Below the pieces are notes generated by a model. The model saw only the letters and a program-made list of their open reading frames with translations. It was not told the origin of the DNA and searched no databases. The translations under genes and the position numbers were made by a program. 64,000 bases of DNA from Norana najaformis (taxonomy: Eukaryota > Annelida > Clitellata > Crassiclitellata > Hormogastridae), in the NCBI GenBank assembly GCA_964023275.1, contig OZ029921.1:19219109-19283108 (forward strand). The letters run 5' to 3'. Shown one piece after another: positions 50,161-61,649 of the stretch; position 1 is the first letter of the stretch; each line of letters begins with the position of its first letter.

Positions 50161-53100
50161 GCGCTGATGAAAATGTTTCATTTGCATTCGCTAGATGGCA
50201 GCACAGTTTTGAAACAGACCATTAGGTCAAATAGCGCACTTTTTACACGAATCCCATACACGTGTTGACCACTCCTTTACAATCTGTTTGTCTGTGTGTC
50301 TGTTTGTCTCTGTGTTTATTCGTCTGTCTGTCTGTCTGGAGTTCGTTCGGATTAGGCAGATGGCATGCAGGTGCGAATAGACTTGTTGACACTATTTCTA
50401 AATTTAGCACTCTTAAGTCTCTGCTTGCACATAATTACCTGTCATTTCCTGCCCATCCTACAGCGCATCTGCTCTCAGATTTCGGCGCGAGTCCATGAAA
50501 GCCAGCTGCGTTATGCAACTGCCTACACGCATTAATTTTGCCGCCCTGTCTCAGTTCGATGACCGCCGATCCCTTTTCAATTGAGGGGGGTAGTCTAAAG
50601 CAGTGTGAGATATGTAAATGTAACCTCAGAAATATCTCGGCGCCAAACAAATGCCTCTTCAGAGAGACCAACTACGACAATGGCGCTACACGACCTATTA
50701 GGAGAAGCGAAATGTATGAGGAAGATGTGTATTTTATGGGGATAGTCTCAGCACTAAAGTACAGTTTCCCAGATTCATAAGTGAGACGCAGGGGATGCGC
50801 TAATTTTTCTTTTCTTTAGGCCCTTGAACCAACAACGGACGAATCCCAAAGTCCTAAGCACGGGGCTAGTGAATCGCAGGACTTGTCATTTACTTTCCAG
50901 CTAGATGGCAGCACAGTTTTGAAACAGACCATTAGATCAAATCGGGCGCTGGTTACATGAATCTCATACACGTGTTGACCACTCCTTGACAATCTGCATA
51001 TTTGTTTGTCTCTGTTTGTTCGTTTGTCTGGAATTGGGCCGGAATAGGCGCCATTTTCAAATTTACTAGCTTAAGTTCTCTGCATATAATTATCTGTCAT
51101 TTGCTGTCCATCCTTCAGCTCACCTGTTTTCAGATTTAGGCGCGAGTCCGCCAAAGCCAGCCGCGTTAAGCACCATCCTACTTACAATAGTTTTGCTGCC
51201 CTGTCTCAGTTGAATGACCGCCGACCCCTTTTTATTGAGGGGGTAGTCTAAAGCAGTGGGAGATATGTAAACGTAAACCTCCGAAATATCTCAGCGCCAC
51301 ACAAAAGCCTCGTCAGAGAGACCAACTTTTCTACAATGGCGCTACACGACCCATTGGGGGAAGCGAAAGATGTGTATTTTATGGGGTTAGTCTCAGCAGT
51401 AAAGTTTCCCATATCCCACAAGTGAGACGAAAGGAGGCGCTCAATTCCTTTTCTTTTTGACGGGGCCAGTGAATTCCAGGACTTGCCGTTTACTTTCCAG
51501 CTAGGTGGCAGCACAGTTTTGAAATAGACCACTAGATCAATTGCGCGCTGGTAACACGAATCTCGCACGTATCGACCACTCCTTTACAATCTGCATGTCT
51601 GTCTGTCTGTCTTCCTGCTTGGAATTGGGTCGGATTAAGGCAGGTTGTACGTATGCTGTGTGGAGGTGCGAATAGAATTGTTGGCCACATTTCTAAATTT
51701 AGTAGCTTAAGTTCTCTGCATATAATTATCTGTCATTTGCTGCTCATCCTACAGCGCACCTGTTTTCAGATTTCGGTTGCGTTAAGCACCTGCCAACTTA
51801 AAATAGTTTGTCGCCCTATCTCAGATCTAGATGCGCGCCAATCCCATTTAAAATGGGAAATAGCCTGAATCCCTGGGATATATCAATGGCATCTCCAGGG
51901 TTGTTTTCGTGGGGGCAGAGCATTTCCAGAGGGGCGCCATAATCCACCATGCACTGTTCTGGTCTGAGGGGCGCCGGCATATAACCAAGAGGGGCGTCTC
52001 TAGCTAAATCCGCCACTGGGATATATGTAAGTGTAAATGTAAACCTCCGAAATTTCTCGGCGCCACACAAAAGCCGTGTAAGGGAGACCAACTTATTTAG
52101 CGCAATGACCCATCAGGAGAAGCCAAATGTATGAGGAGGATGTGTATTGTATGGGAACAGTCTCAGCAGTTATATAAAGTTTCCCATATCCCACAAGTGA
52201 GACTTAAGGGAGGGTTATTCGTTTTCTATAGGCCCTTTAGCTGACAATGGACGAATCCTAATGTCCTGGACATGGGGCCAGTGCATCGCAGGACTTGCCG
52301 TTTACTTTCCAGCTAGGTGGCAGCAGAGTTTCGGAAAAAGACCATTAGATCAATGTTCGGTGGTAACACGACTTCCCCACACCTGATGACCACACCTTTA
52401 CATTCCGTCTGTCTGTCTGTATGTATGTATGTATGTATGTCTGTCTGTCTGTATGTGTGTATGTCTGTCTGGAATCAGGTCGGATTAGGCAGGCGGCACG
52501 TCTTTTCCATGCAGGTGCGAATAGACTTGTTGGTGCTATTTATAAATTTTGTACAATACATATAATTATATCTGCCATTTGCTGCCCATCCTAAAGCGCC
52601 GCTGCTCTCAGATTTCGGTTGCATTATGCACCTGCTAACTTAAAATAGTTTTGTCGCCCTCTCTCAGATCTGGATGCCCTCCAATTCCTTGCTAATGGGA
52701 AGGAAGTAGCCTGAACAAGAGGTATATATCTATGGCGGCTCCAGGATTGTTTGCGTGGGCGGAAGAGCAATTCCAAGGGACGCCACATTGTGGCAGTCCA
52801 CCATGCATTGGTCTGGACTGACGGACGCCGGCATTAAACCAAGAGAGGGAGGTGACAAACCGCCTGTAGCTAAATCCCACGTCTACAGCTAAATCCGCCA
52901 CTGCGATATACTGTATGTAAATATGAACGTAAGTCTCCGAATTTCTCGGCGCCATACAAAAGCCGCGACATGGGAGACCAGTTTAAGCAATGGCGCTGAA
53001 AAGCTATTGTGAGCTAGCTATCTAACTATCTAAGCATTGTTTGCATATTGACATCAGTTAGGCGCTTTTGTGAGGTACTCAAAAGGCGACGATATATTAA

Positions 53101-53439
53101 ATGTTTCGAAAACTAACAAACACGATGAGCTTCCCAGACAGCTGTCGATAATAACCGCGCAATGCTTTTAATTCTTTTTCAAAATTGAACTTTATTTAGT
53201 TAGTTTGGTTAAATTATTTGTGGAAAAACATAGCGCTGCTTTAAATTTAATAGCATGAAGTTATGGATCTGCAGCTGGGATCAGAAATTTCTGCAAAGTT
53301 GAGCGATAAAATACTGTAGGATTCTCGTGTATATGTATCTTGACACTGTTGCTTGCCTCTCTCCTGGAACATTTCACTGAACAGATTGAAGACTGAACTT
53401 TTCAGACTGTCCGATCCTGGACCATCGTACAACCACAGC

Positions 53440-53640
53440 TGCGATCGTAATCGCTTTTGACCTGAGCAACACGCTGTCCTCTGCTGCCTGACCGGCCTCG
53501 GATTCTGACCTGGGACCGAAACTGACCCAGTAACCTGGTTTTTACTGAGTTGATTCGATATAGCTTCGGTGAATAAGCTAGTCTCGAAGACGCGGCTTTT
53601 GTGTGGCGCTGAGAAATTTCTGAGATTTACATTTACATTC
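53440..53640 (-). repeat. Repeat shared with 7120-7250
   Basis: In reverse complement: 'AGCGCCACACAAAAGCCGCG', then 'GACTAGCTTATTCACCGAAG', 'GTTTCGGTCCCAGGTCAGAA' and 'TCCGAGGCC'. The 7.1-kb copy has the same series in plus orientation. The first block also closes the R-A units (for example at 52062), so this is probably the right-hand part of R-A or a partner element. Confidence 0.65.
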
Positions 53641-54534
53641 AGGCCTACAGTAGTTACATTACACAGCGCCGCTGAAAAGTATATCTGCAAGCCAAAAAAT
53701 GCTGCAGGTAACTGTGCGGGTCATTGTGATCGGTATAACAGGTTGGCCACAATAGGATTTGTGTCCGTCATCAATCGTTTCAGAAGAACTGTGTGTGTGT
53801 GTGTGTGCCGATTGCGAGTTGATATTGAGCATCGGAGTAGGATCGAAGAATGCATGCATGCATGTATGACCCTGTGTATGTGCGTGCGTGTGTATGTATA
53901 TTTACACGTTTATATGTTATAATCGCCCCTCCCACTAAATCCGCCACTGAGCGAGAACCCTCTCAAAAGTGTCGTCATACTATGTAAGAGTTAAAAATAG
54001 ACGCGCCTTAATTAAGATGGGAATAAGACGAAACAGTAGGTCCTACGGGTGTTTGGAGGAAAACTGTTCACCGCAGTTTCTATGTAAAAGGTCATAGTTA
54101 GGTGACCTTTAATAGTCACGGTTGGGTGACGTTTTCTGCTTTAATGGTCACGGTTGAATGACAGTTTCGCGTCCTTAATGGTTGCGGTTGAATGATGGTT
54201 TTGCGCCTTCTTTGTCACATGATGACACTCTTGAACACTCGAGACTTTACTACATGAAAAGTTAGATGGATCAGTGCAAACAGTCCTGAGAGAGACGAAA
54301 AGTGAATACGCATCGTAATCGTAATCTCAGGTTTCTTCAGAACTCCAGAAAGCCAAGTCGCGGGAACCAGCGTATTTACAGGAGCTCAGTCAAAACGAAA
54401 TTGACAAGGCAGAGGTGGCTGGGATTGGACTGACACGACATGATACGAAAGTACAAGCTTTGGAGCAAAGGTAAAACCAGTAAACTGCTGGAACATCTAT
54501 TTCTTGCGAGTTTTCAGTGGCAGCTAACATCTCC

Positions 54535-54645
54535 GAAATTTATGTATGTGTTTGTGTATGTATGTGTGTATGTATGTATGTGTGTATGTATATATGTGTG
54601 TATGTATGTGTATATGTATGCATGTATGTATGTATGTTTGTAGAG
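54535..54645. repeat. (GTAT)n/(GTGT)n microsatellite
   Basis: About 105 bp of TGTATGTGTGTATG units. 53785-53910 nearby holds (GT)n and (GCAT)n runs. Confidence 0.95.
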
Positions 54646-55324
54646 ACTTATTTTAGCGCCATTTATGTAACTCAGAAAAGCAAGAACAAAAGGTTTCTCA
54701 GTAAGCAAGGAAACGTTCAGTCCGCTTATCATAGACATGATTCAACTAGACTGCTCTCGGTGGCCCATTTAAGAACACAACAACACATTTCATTCAGTGT
54801 ATTCTGATGTAACATCTCTTCTTTTATCTTTTGATTTGAGTCATGCATTTGATGATGTATATTATCATGGTATTTCGTTGTCACGACTCTATACGTCTTT
54901 TGGAGTTTCAGAATTTGCTCTTCTCTGGTTTCTTCTTATCTAAATGAACGAAACGATCTCATCAAACATAGGCACATGTCGGTCTGATCCTATTGCCTGT
55001 CGGTTTGGTTGCCACTGGGTTCATTCATTGGGCCTTTCCTTTACCAGTTTATAGTTCTCTTTTTTGACAAATTGGACACATGCATAGCACAATGTTGCAG
55101 TTATATGCTGATGATACTCTGCTCTGCGTTGCTCTATCTACTAAAGATCCATCAGCTAAAACTGAACTCGAACACTGTTTGTCCTCTCTTCGCATTTGGT
55201 TATGCTTTAGTCAACCCAGATAAGTCAGAAGCAATTCTTTTTGCAATCCACCAGAGTATGCAGTCATTCTCTTCACATTCATCTATTGACCTTGCAAAAT
55301 CATATTATCACCCTTTATAATAAT

Positions 55325-55510
55325 AATTATTCTGCATTTATGAAGCGCCACTATCAAACATCTAAGCATCATCAATCGATGGCGCTGAACAATTGTGAGT
55401 GAAGGACTTGCTCAAAGTCACTACACATGTAGTCACTGTCTTGGGGACTATCGAACACGTACTCTTCGCGCTACAAGCCGAACGCTCTAACCAATCGGTT
55501 ACCGTGTTAC
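55325..55510 (-). repeat. tRNA-derived SINE inserted in the LINE
   Basis: In reverse complement the head reads 'GTAACCGATTGGTTAGAGCG', with a B-box-like GTGTTCGATAGTCCC. The body has 'CAAGTCCTTCACTCACAATTG' and a 'GGCGCTTCATAAATGCAG' end with an ATT-rich tail, typical of a SINE that uses a LINE-like 3' end. Confidence 0.75.
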
Positions 55511-55689
55511 ACAATTTACAAGTTAGACTTCACATTGTTTTCCACTTGTAGGTATTTTTCCTACTGCATCATGTCAATTAATCACGTCAGGCATTTCTGA
55601 CTGATGATATAGTCACAAGGATAAACAATGGCTTGTGCACTTATTGGTTGTGTAGAGTAGGCTATGCAAATACTGGTTTCTTTTGCACA

Positions 55690-55955
55690 CTGGTTTCTTT
55701 CAGCGTATGTTTTCTTAGCGTCACACGATGGCTGCTTTTCATGTATGTTTTCTTTTTCTTGCACATTGGTTTCTTTTCATGCATGTTTTCTTATTCTTTC
55801 ACAGTGGTTTCATTTAATGTATGTTTTCTTATTTTTTAACATTGTTTCCATTTCATATATGTTTTCATATTTTCCCATGTTGGCTTCATTTCTGTTATGT
55901 TTCCTTATTTTTCCAAAGTGCCTTTTTTCATGTATGTTTTCTTATTTTCTTAGTG
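55690..55955 (+). repeat. ~37-bp TTTCTT-rich minisatellite
   Basis: Five to seven degenerate copies of a unit around 'TTTCATGTATGTTTTCTTAT'. The hydrophobic Phe/Ser/Cys frames over it are repeat artefacts, not membrane proteins. Confidence 0.75.
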
Positions 55956-56824
55956 GCTAAACAGTAGCTTGTGCACTTGTTTGTTCTGGACTATGCGAAT
56001 GCAGTGTTCTGCAGTATATCCGCATTTATTCTAAAAGCTCCATGTGGTTCAAAACTATTTTGCTTTGGTTTTTGCATGTTACTTCTTCAATATAAAATGC
56101 AAATATCTTTCGTCAGCTTCACTGGCTTCCTACTGAATGTCGCATTATATTTAATATTGCATTCTTGACCTCGAGGCTTACTTTTTCAGTTGGCTTATCC
56201 ACCATAGGCATCCTCTCTGTCTTATTGGACTGACCTTCTGGACGTTGACCTGAGTGCGGCTTGGATTTGTTGCGCCATCGGTTGATGCTTCGTGCAATAG
56301 ACACCGCCGCGATAGAAGTCACTAATTACGTTTTATTATTAAATTGAAGTTCAAGTCTAGAAAGTTCTTTCTATCTGCGGAATCTACCTTTATAGAGCTG
56401 CTTAAAACATCAAAAGACAACTGTGACCTTTTGCATAAAAAACTGCTGTGAACAGTCTTCCTCCAAAAACATGTGAAGCCTACTATTGTCTCTAACTCAG
56501 CTCAAGTTACGTTATCTTCCTATCTTAAGGCTCGCCTATATGTAACTTGCATTCTTGTATTCTTGTTGATTGCAACTTGCAACTATGTAGCAATAGCACA
56601 AAATCCGTGAGGTATTTCGAGGCGCGTTGGGTAAATGGGGCGTTTGTAGCAGTCTATTGTAACAGTTTGTAATCCCTATTGGGACTTTTAAATAATCTTT
56701 TAAAATTATTTTCGGAGACTATATAAAGATTTTCTCGCAGACTCTCGACATTTTTAGAATTAAAGTCTGAATTTGTACCGTAGGCCTACATAGCAATGGC
56801 GCAATGCAGATAGGGGCGTAGTAC

Positions 56825-57245
56825 GAGAGATCCAATCTAATCTAAGGACTTATATAGCGCCGTTATATTTATGCCAAAGGCACTAATCGATGGTCGCTTC
56901 AAGTTAAATCGTAATCCAATCATAATCCACAGAAGAAGCCAGGTCGAATTCCAATAGGCCAGAGAAACCAGCAGCCAGGCTACGGTGGGTAAGCAAGTTG
57001 AAAGAGATGTGTCTTTAGTTTAGACCTGAATGACATCAAAGAATTCACAGATCGAACTGAACGGGGCAGTGAATTCCAAAGCTTTGGACCAGCTACCGAG
57101 AAGGCCCGAGAGCCCAACATTTGGTACTCGGCCACAGCAAGAGTCAGTGTCCTTTGATGAGTGCAGTGATCTAGTGCACTTGGTCAATGCTGATAAAGGT
57201 GTAGTCCTATAGAGCGCAGATGTGATCAGAGTCTCCTTCTGGAAC
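56825..57245 (+). repeat. SINE-like repeat R-S, longest copy
   Basis: Runs from (AATCT)n through 'TATATAGCGCCGTTATA', 'ATGCCAAAGGCACTAATCGA', 'CAGGTCGAATTCCAATAGGC' and 'CCTGAATGACATCAAAGAAT' to 'TTTGGACCAGCTACCGAGAA' and 'AGTCAGTGTCCTTTGATGAG'. It is the reference copy for the 11790, 25240, 30205, 60415 and 45040 fragments. There is no coding capacity: the frames crossing it are interrupted in other copies. Confidence 0.8.
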
Positions 57246-57579
57246 CTCTTTATTCTATATTCTCTATATTCAATGCACTGCTGATATTTCCTCGCTCTTT
57301 TTGCAGGGTTTGGAGCAGAAAGGACTCTGATGGATCTCCTCCAAGACAGAAAACCAGCGCCTTCCAGCTGACGAAGCCAGAGGATGGGACAGAAGAAGAG
57401 TTGAGTCTCAAACGCATCTTAGAAATGTTGATCAAGAACAGGCTTTGGATGGTTACAATAAGCAAAAACCGACGATGATATTCATTCATTCGTGAAGCTG
57501 ACGATTTTGAAGAGTTGGAAGTCATGAGAGAAATGAGAAGGGTGTGTAACAAGGTATTCATTTTGCATTAATTCAGCTT

Positions 57580-57860
57580 TTCATTGATTCAACTTTAAAT
57601 GATTCAGTATATAATTTTCATTCATTCAGTTTTCTATTCCTCAAGTTTTCCATTCATTCCGTGTTTTCCATTTATTTTGTTTCAATTCCTCCAGTTTTCT
57701 ATTCATTTAGTTTTCTCTTCATTCAGTTTTCAATTCATTCAGTTTTCTATTTCTTAAGTTTTCTGTCTGTTTTCCATTTATTCTGTTTCAATTCCTCCAG
57801 TTTTTCATTCATTCAGTCAGTTTTCCATTCATTCAGTTTCAATGCATTCAGTGTTGCCTA
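57580..57860 (+). repeat. Degenerate TTCATTCAGTTTTC minisatellite
   Basis: Roughly 15-nt units of the form ATTCATTCAGTTTTCT, with T-rich variants, repeated for about 280 bp. Confidence 0.8.
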
Positions 57861-59189
57861 AAGAATTTTCGTAGGAAGGATGGACACTGGACGGAATTAA
57901 GGCTAACAAGCTTCAGAAAGATTGACATAAGCGTATCGCTCTTTCAAATGTTTGAATTTTTGAAAGTACGATTCAGTTCTTGTAATTAATCTCGTGCTTT
58001 CTTTTTTGTACACCGTGTAGATGAGAAATTCACTTTTATTAGTTTAGCTTCTACTATTTCTAGTTATGTCTGTTCAGAGGTGAACTGTGTTCCGTTGATG
58101 TTCTACACCTACTATTTGAAGAGCCAGTCGAGCGCGGAACGGTTTTCTAACGTATGGGGCTACGTCGACAATCAGGAAAGTCAATGACTTTAGAAGATGG
58201 CAGCCTCAGTAACATTCTCTAGACGTATGTAATCCTTTCCTCTTCCATATTTTCTTAATCGTTATTATACTTTCATATCAGCAGCGCCAAAGAAAGCTAA
58301 GTCGCTGGAACCAGCTTATTCACAGGCGCTCAGTCACCACAAAATCGGTAGAAAACCACAGTTCCACGCTCGACTGACCCTTGCATTCAAATTCGAATCC
58401 TGGTCAGTGTACAAAGGTGAGGCAGGTAGACGATCAGACGGATACGGTGGGTGGTGTTTAGAATTGGAGCGGAGAGAGAGAGAGAGATCTGCGCAAGAGG
58501 AAGAGGAGAAATCAGATTAGGATTTGTTGAAGAGGAATTTTTCAGTGTTGAATGAGAGACTTGCGCAGAGATAGAAAGGGGTTCATAATTAAGTGCATAC
58601 ATGATTCGCTGCCTTTGCTCTTGGTGTCGCTTGCACTCCGGGTTTCGTTTCTCAGTTCTTTCTGTCCATCACCCGACTTGTTTGGCCAACACAGTGTTCT
58701 GAATCTAGTATATTGCAAAGCGCCTGTGATTAGTACCTGAATACTACCACCTAACCATCCTCCTCTTTTATCCAGGCTTCGGACTTCGCATGGCACAGGC
58801 GAACCTGCGGTTGAGCTCCGTATGCCTAAAACTTCAGAACACAGTATGATTGCAGTAATTCTTATTATTGATGCCTCAGTTGAGCGATGATGTGCACGAG
58901 ATGGTTAGCACTTGGAGATGGATGGCTGTTTGTCATATACCACTCAGCCCTCCATCCTTTCGGGATCGGTAGATGAGTATGCGCAACGCGACTTTGGAGG
59001 CTAAAAGATGTCCTGTCGATGGATTGCTGTGGTCGCTTATTCGCCCAAGACGGAAGATAGGAAGCCTGACCTCTGGAAAAAGTGTTTCAGGAGTCTCTAT
59101 GCAGACGCGTAAAGCAATGCGTTACCTTTACCTTTACCTTGTTACATGTCTCAGCATAAGTCTCCAAAATATATCAGCGCCACTGTGCG

Positions 59190-59460
59190 GCACGGTGGTC
59201 TATCGGTAACGCGTTTGGTCAATGATCATGCGGTTGTGAGTTCGACTTCGTGTAACGACCCTAGGCAAGTTGTTTGCGCACATTGTGCCTCTGTCACCAA
59301 GCAGTATAACCTGGTACCGGCGTGAGCTGGGAAGTAAACGGCAAGTCCTGCGATGCAATGGCCCCGTGTCCATGACCTTGGGATTTGTCCATTGCCGGTT
59401 CAAGGGCCTAAAGAAAAGGAATTGAGCGCATCCCCTGCGTCTCACTTGTAGGATATGGGA
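59190..59460. repeat. SINE head plus inverted R-A copy
   Basis: 59190-59300 has a tRNA-like head (GGCACGGTGGTCTATCGGTAA; B-box-like GTGAGTTCGACTTC). 59325-59460 is R-A in reverse complement ('AGTAAACGGCAAGTCCTGCG', 'GGCCCCGTGTCCATGACC', 'TAAAGAAAAGGAATTGAGCGC'). This is the only inverted R-A copy in the window. Confidence 0.75.
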
Positions 59461-59884
59461 CAGTACTTTTTACACAAATCTGCCTCAGGCAGACCAACAT
59501 CTAGGCCTAATTCACCAGCGCTGTATCAGTGAATTCCACAAGAACCAAGTAGTTTGTTCAGCTTCGGTGCCAGACAGAAGTTGCTATTGTCGTGTTTGCG
59601 CCTCAGCAATAGAGCAACAGAAATTAGGGGTGAGGCATTTCGAGGGCGTAAGACGTAGAATGAACGCAGTAACAGTTGATCTTGGCAGCTTGATGTATCG
59701 CTGTAGTTAGTTTTGGGAGATATAAATAGATTTTATCATAGATCTTCAACAGAAGTCCGAAAGAATATGATGGAGAATATTGGGTTCTTTGTAAACAGAG
59801 TTTCTGGAAGTTTAAACGAGAGTTTCTTGTAGAACTTTCGAGCTATAAACAACTCCTGTAATGGTTGTTGATGGTCTCTGATCT

Positions 59885-60160
59885 ACTGTAAATGTAAATA
59901 TACACGGTTTTATATAGCAACCGTAGGGCCTCGACTCTGCTCATTTTGCGATGAATTTGTTGGGTGAGATCCTTCATCACCGCTGCCCGTTTGAAAGGGT
60001 GCTAAGCCCTTTAAAGTCCCCGTGCACGGACCGTACTAGCCCGAGATTTAAATCTCTGAAATACGCCACGATCGGGACGCGAACCGGGATTCCTCATGCA
60101 TAAAGGCTCCTTGGCATACACATTTCCCGCTATAGCTAACTAGGCCAGTTATATAGCAAC
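59885..60160 (-). repeat. tRNA-derived SINE T1, inverted copy
   Basis: The reverse complement matches 42960-43190 from the tRNA head ('TAGCTATAGCGGGAAATGTG') through 'GGTTCGCGTCCCGATCGTGG' and 'GGTCCGTGCACGGGGACTTT' to the 'AAATGAGCAGAGTCGAGGCC' end. Confidence 0.8.
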
Positions 60161-60333
60161 ACTTCATATAAGACTGTGGGGGTATAAGACCTACTCTATA
60201 CTTTATTTAAATCTAAAGATCTATATAACACACAGTGGTGTGTACATCTATGGATTCGTTCCTCCTCGATGCTTCGTGCTTTAGAAACTCTGAACGTCTT
60301 TCAACTCTAGCTGGAAATCTGTTAGTAGGGCTC

Positions 60334-60368
<35 letters not shown>

Positions 60369-60414
60369 CCTTGCCACTGTTTACTCTTCTAGTTATCTCA
60401 GCAGTGTTTACTAA

Positions 60415-60740
60415 ATCTATTCTAATCTAATCTGATGAATTTTATAGCGCCGTTATCATAATGCCCAGGACATGAGTCGATGGTCACTTCAAGTCAGAAT
60501 AGCAGTCAAAATCATAATCCGTTGGAGAAACTGGGTCGAATTCCGATAGATCAGAGAAACCAGAAGCCAGGCTACAGTGAGTAAGCAAGTTGGAAGACAT
60601 GCGCCTTTAGTTTAGGCCTGAATGACATCAAAGAATTACTGAATGAATGTTCTATTCTTAATAACATTCAACATTGTTAAGGCTAGATTAGTTTCTCTTG
60701 AAGAGGCGCTATATAAATGTATGATTACGATTACAGTTTA
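60415..60740 (+). repeat. R-S copy followed by a LINE 3' tail
   Basis: R-S from '(AATCT)n GATGAATTTTATAGCGCC' to 'CCTGAATGACATCAAAGAAT', then a tail 'TTGAAGAGGCGCTATATAAATG' with 'GATTACGATTACAG'. This tail is identical in kind to the LINE end at 23760-23815, which links R-S to that LINE for mobilisation (inference). Confidence 0.75.
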
Positions 60741-60889
60741 AAGAAGCATTCATAAGCTTAAATCTAGCGCCAGATTAGATCACTATTAGATCCATCTGAT
60801 ATGTTTCATAAAGGTCTCTAAACTGTTTTAGAAACGCACATAAAGACTTTGGAAGAAGATCCGCTTCCTGCCAGAGAGACTTCCTATAT

Positions 60890-61475
60890 TCGAACGTCGT
60901 ATCCTTCTGTCCGCTCTCCTCCTACTTCGGATCAGAAAAGCTTCCTATTCAAGCGTCGTATCCTTCTGTATGCTCTCCTACTTTGGATCAGAGAAGCTTC
61001 CTATTCGAACGTCATATCCTTCTGTCCGCTCTCCTCCTACTTCGGATCAGAGAAGCTTCCTATTCAAGCGTCGTATCCTTCTGTATGCTCTCCTACTTTG
61101 GATCAGAGAAGCTTCCTATTCGAACGTCATATCCTTCTGCCCGCTCTCCTCCTACTTCGGATCAGAGAAGCTTCCTATTCAAGCGTCGTATCCTTCTGTA
61201 TGCTCTCCTACTTTGGATCAGAGAAGCTTCCTATTCGAACGTCATATCCTTCTGTCCGCTCTCCTCCTACTTCGGATCAGAGAAGCTTCCTATTCAAGCG
61301 TCGTATCCTTCTGTATGCTCTCCTACTTTGGATCAGAGAAGCTTCCTATTCGAACGTCATATCCTTCTGTCCGCTCTCCTCCTACTTCGGATCAGAGAAG
61401 CTTCCTATTCAAGCGTCGTATCCTTCTGTCCGCTCTCCTCCTACTTCGGATCAGAGAAACTTCCTATTCGAGAGT
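60890..61475 (+). repeat. 115-bp satellite (59+56 dimer), about five units
   Basis: Each unit joins a 59-nt half beginning GAACGTCATATCCTTCTGTC and a 56-nt half beginning AAGCGTCGTATCCTTCTGTA. Both end in 'GGATCAGAGAAGCTTCCTATTC'. Successive units are nearly identical. Because 115 is not a multiple of three, each frame cycles through the same peptides, and all three plus-strand frames stay open for about 560-680 bp. No start context, splice sites or homologous protein support coding. Confidence 0.9.
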
Positions 61476-61649
61476 CACGCGTTCGACATCTCGAGGTCAT
61501 CTGTCTGTCTGCTCTCCACATAACTTCTGATCGTCCTCGGTTCCCAGTTGCTGAAGAAAGGCATCTCCTTCTTGAAGAAGAACAGCCAGCGACGTCATCG
61601 ATTTCCGTGAACTGCCCAAAGATCTGAATTGGTCCTCAAACCCATCAAT

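Larger units (their letters stand above)
47300..50800 (+). repeat. ~1.75-kb segmental tandem duplication inside the R-A cluster
   Basis: The segment from about 47.3 to 48.95 kb is repeated at about 49.15-50.8 kb. Matching landmarks include 'CATCCCACATCGCCT' (47583 and 49398), the (GTAT)n tract, 'AAATAGAGATGTCGATCCA' (48008 and 49757), 'TTTTCCCTTTTCACTTTCTC' and the SINE at 48195 and 49948. The offsets are 1.72-1.81 kb, so the whole composite was copied once after the SINE inserted. Confidence 0.8.
43740..53010 (+). repeat. Cluster of about ten R-A repeat units, same orientation
   Basis: The block containing CCATTAGATCAAATCGCGCG and ACACGTGTTGACCACTCCTTT recurs at about 44262, 44937, 47337, 48500, 49164, 50216, 50926, 51525 and 52341, with a diverged copy near 46905. 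A second block (GAAGCGAAATGTATGAGGAA) recurs at 44026, 44716, 48938, 50702, 51358 and 52118. A third (CTCCAGGATTGTTTGCGTGG type) is at about 43795, 51893 and 52740. The blocks keep a constant order and direction, with units of about 0.6-1 kb. Each unit carries GTCTGTCTG microsatellite after the first block. There is no long ORF. Single copies elsewhere are at 10680, 38700 and 59320 (inverted). Confidence 0.85.
54780..56335 (+). mobile_element. Degenerate LINE with YADD motif, interrupted by other repeats
   Basis: 54830-54950 gives DLSHAFDDVYYHGISLSRLY and FGVSEFALLWF, the reverse transcriptase fingers/palm. At about 55100-55125 LYADDTLLCVAL is the catalytic YADD block, followed by QPDKSEAILFAIHQS. 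After the insertions, 55985-56160 gives LDYANAVFCS and LPTECRIIFNIAFLT. The element ends in the same 3' UTR ('GACTGACCTTCTGGA', 'GTTGATGCTTCGTGC') seen at 62005-62110. Many frameshifts and stops show that it is inactive. Nested within it are a SINE (55325-55510) and a minisatellite (55690-55950). Confidence 0.85.
57870..60410. other. Gene-free stretch with repeat fragments
   Basis: No credible exon. It contains a fragment at 58275-58345 ('AAAGCTAAGTCGCTGGAACC', 'CAGCTTATTCACAGGCGCTC') that recurs at 45405, 54345 and 62570, an (AG)n run near 58472 and the SINE/R-A pieces listed separately. A (GT)n microsatellite lies at 60338-60365. The rest looks unique and AT-rich. Confidence 0.6.

Noticed and set aside
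53247-53690. 147-codon minus-strand ORF
   Set aside because: About half is dispersed repeat shared with 7.1 kb; no conserved protein motif, so not called a gene.
55633-55960. Phe/Ser/Cys-rich 'membrane protein' ORFs
   Set aside because: Translation of a T-rich minisatellite nested in a LINE.
60849-61627. Three overlapping 190-220-codon proteins
   Set aside because: All are frames of the same 115-bp satellite; no start context or homology.
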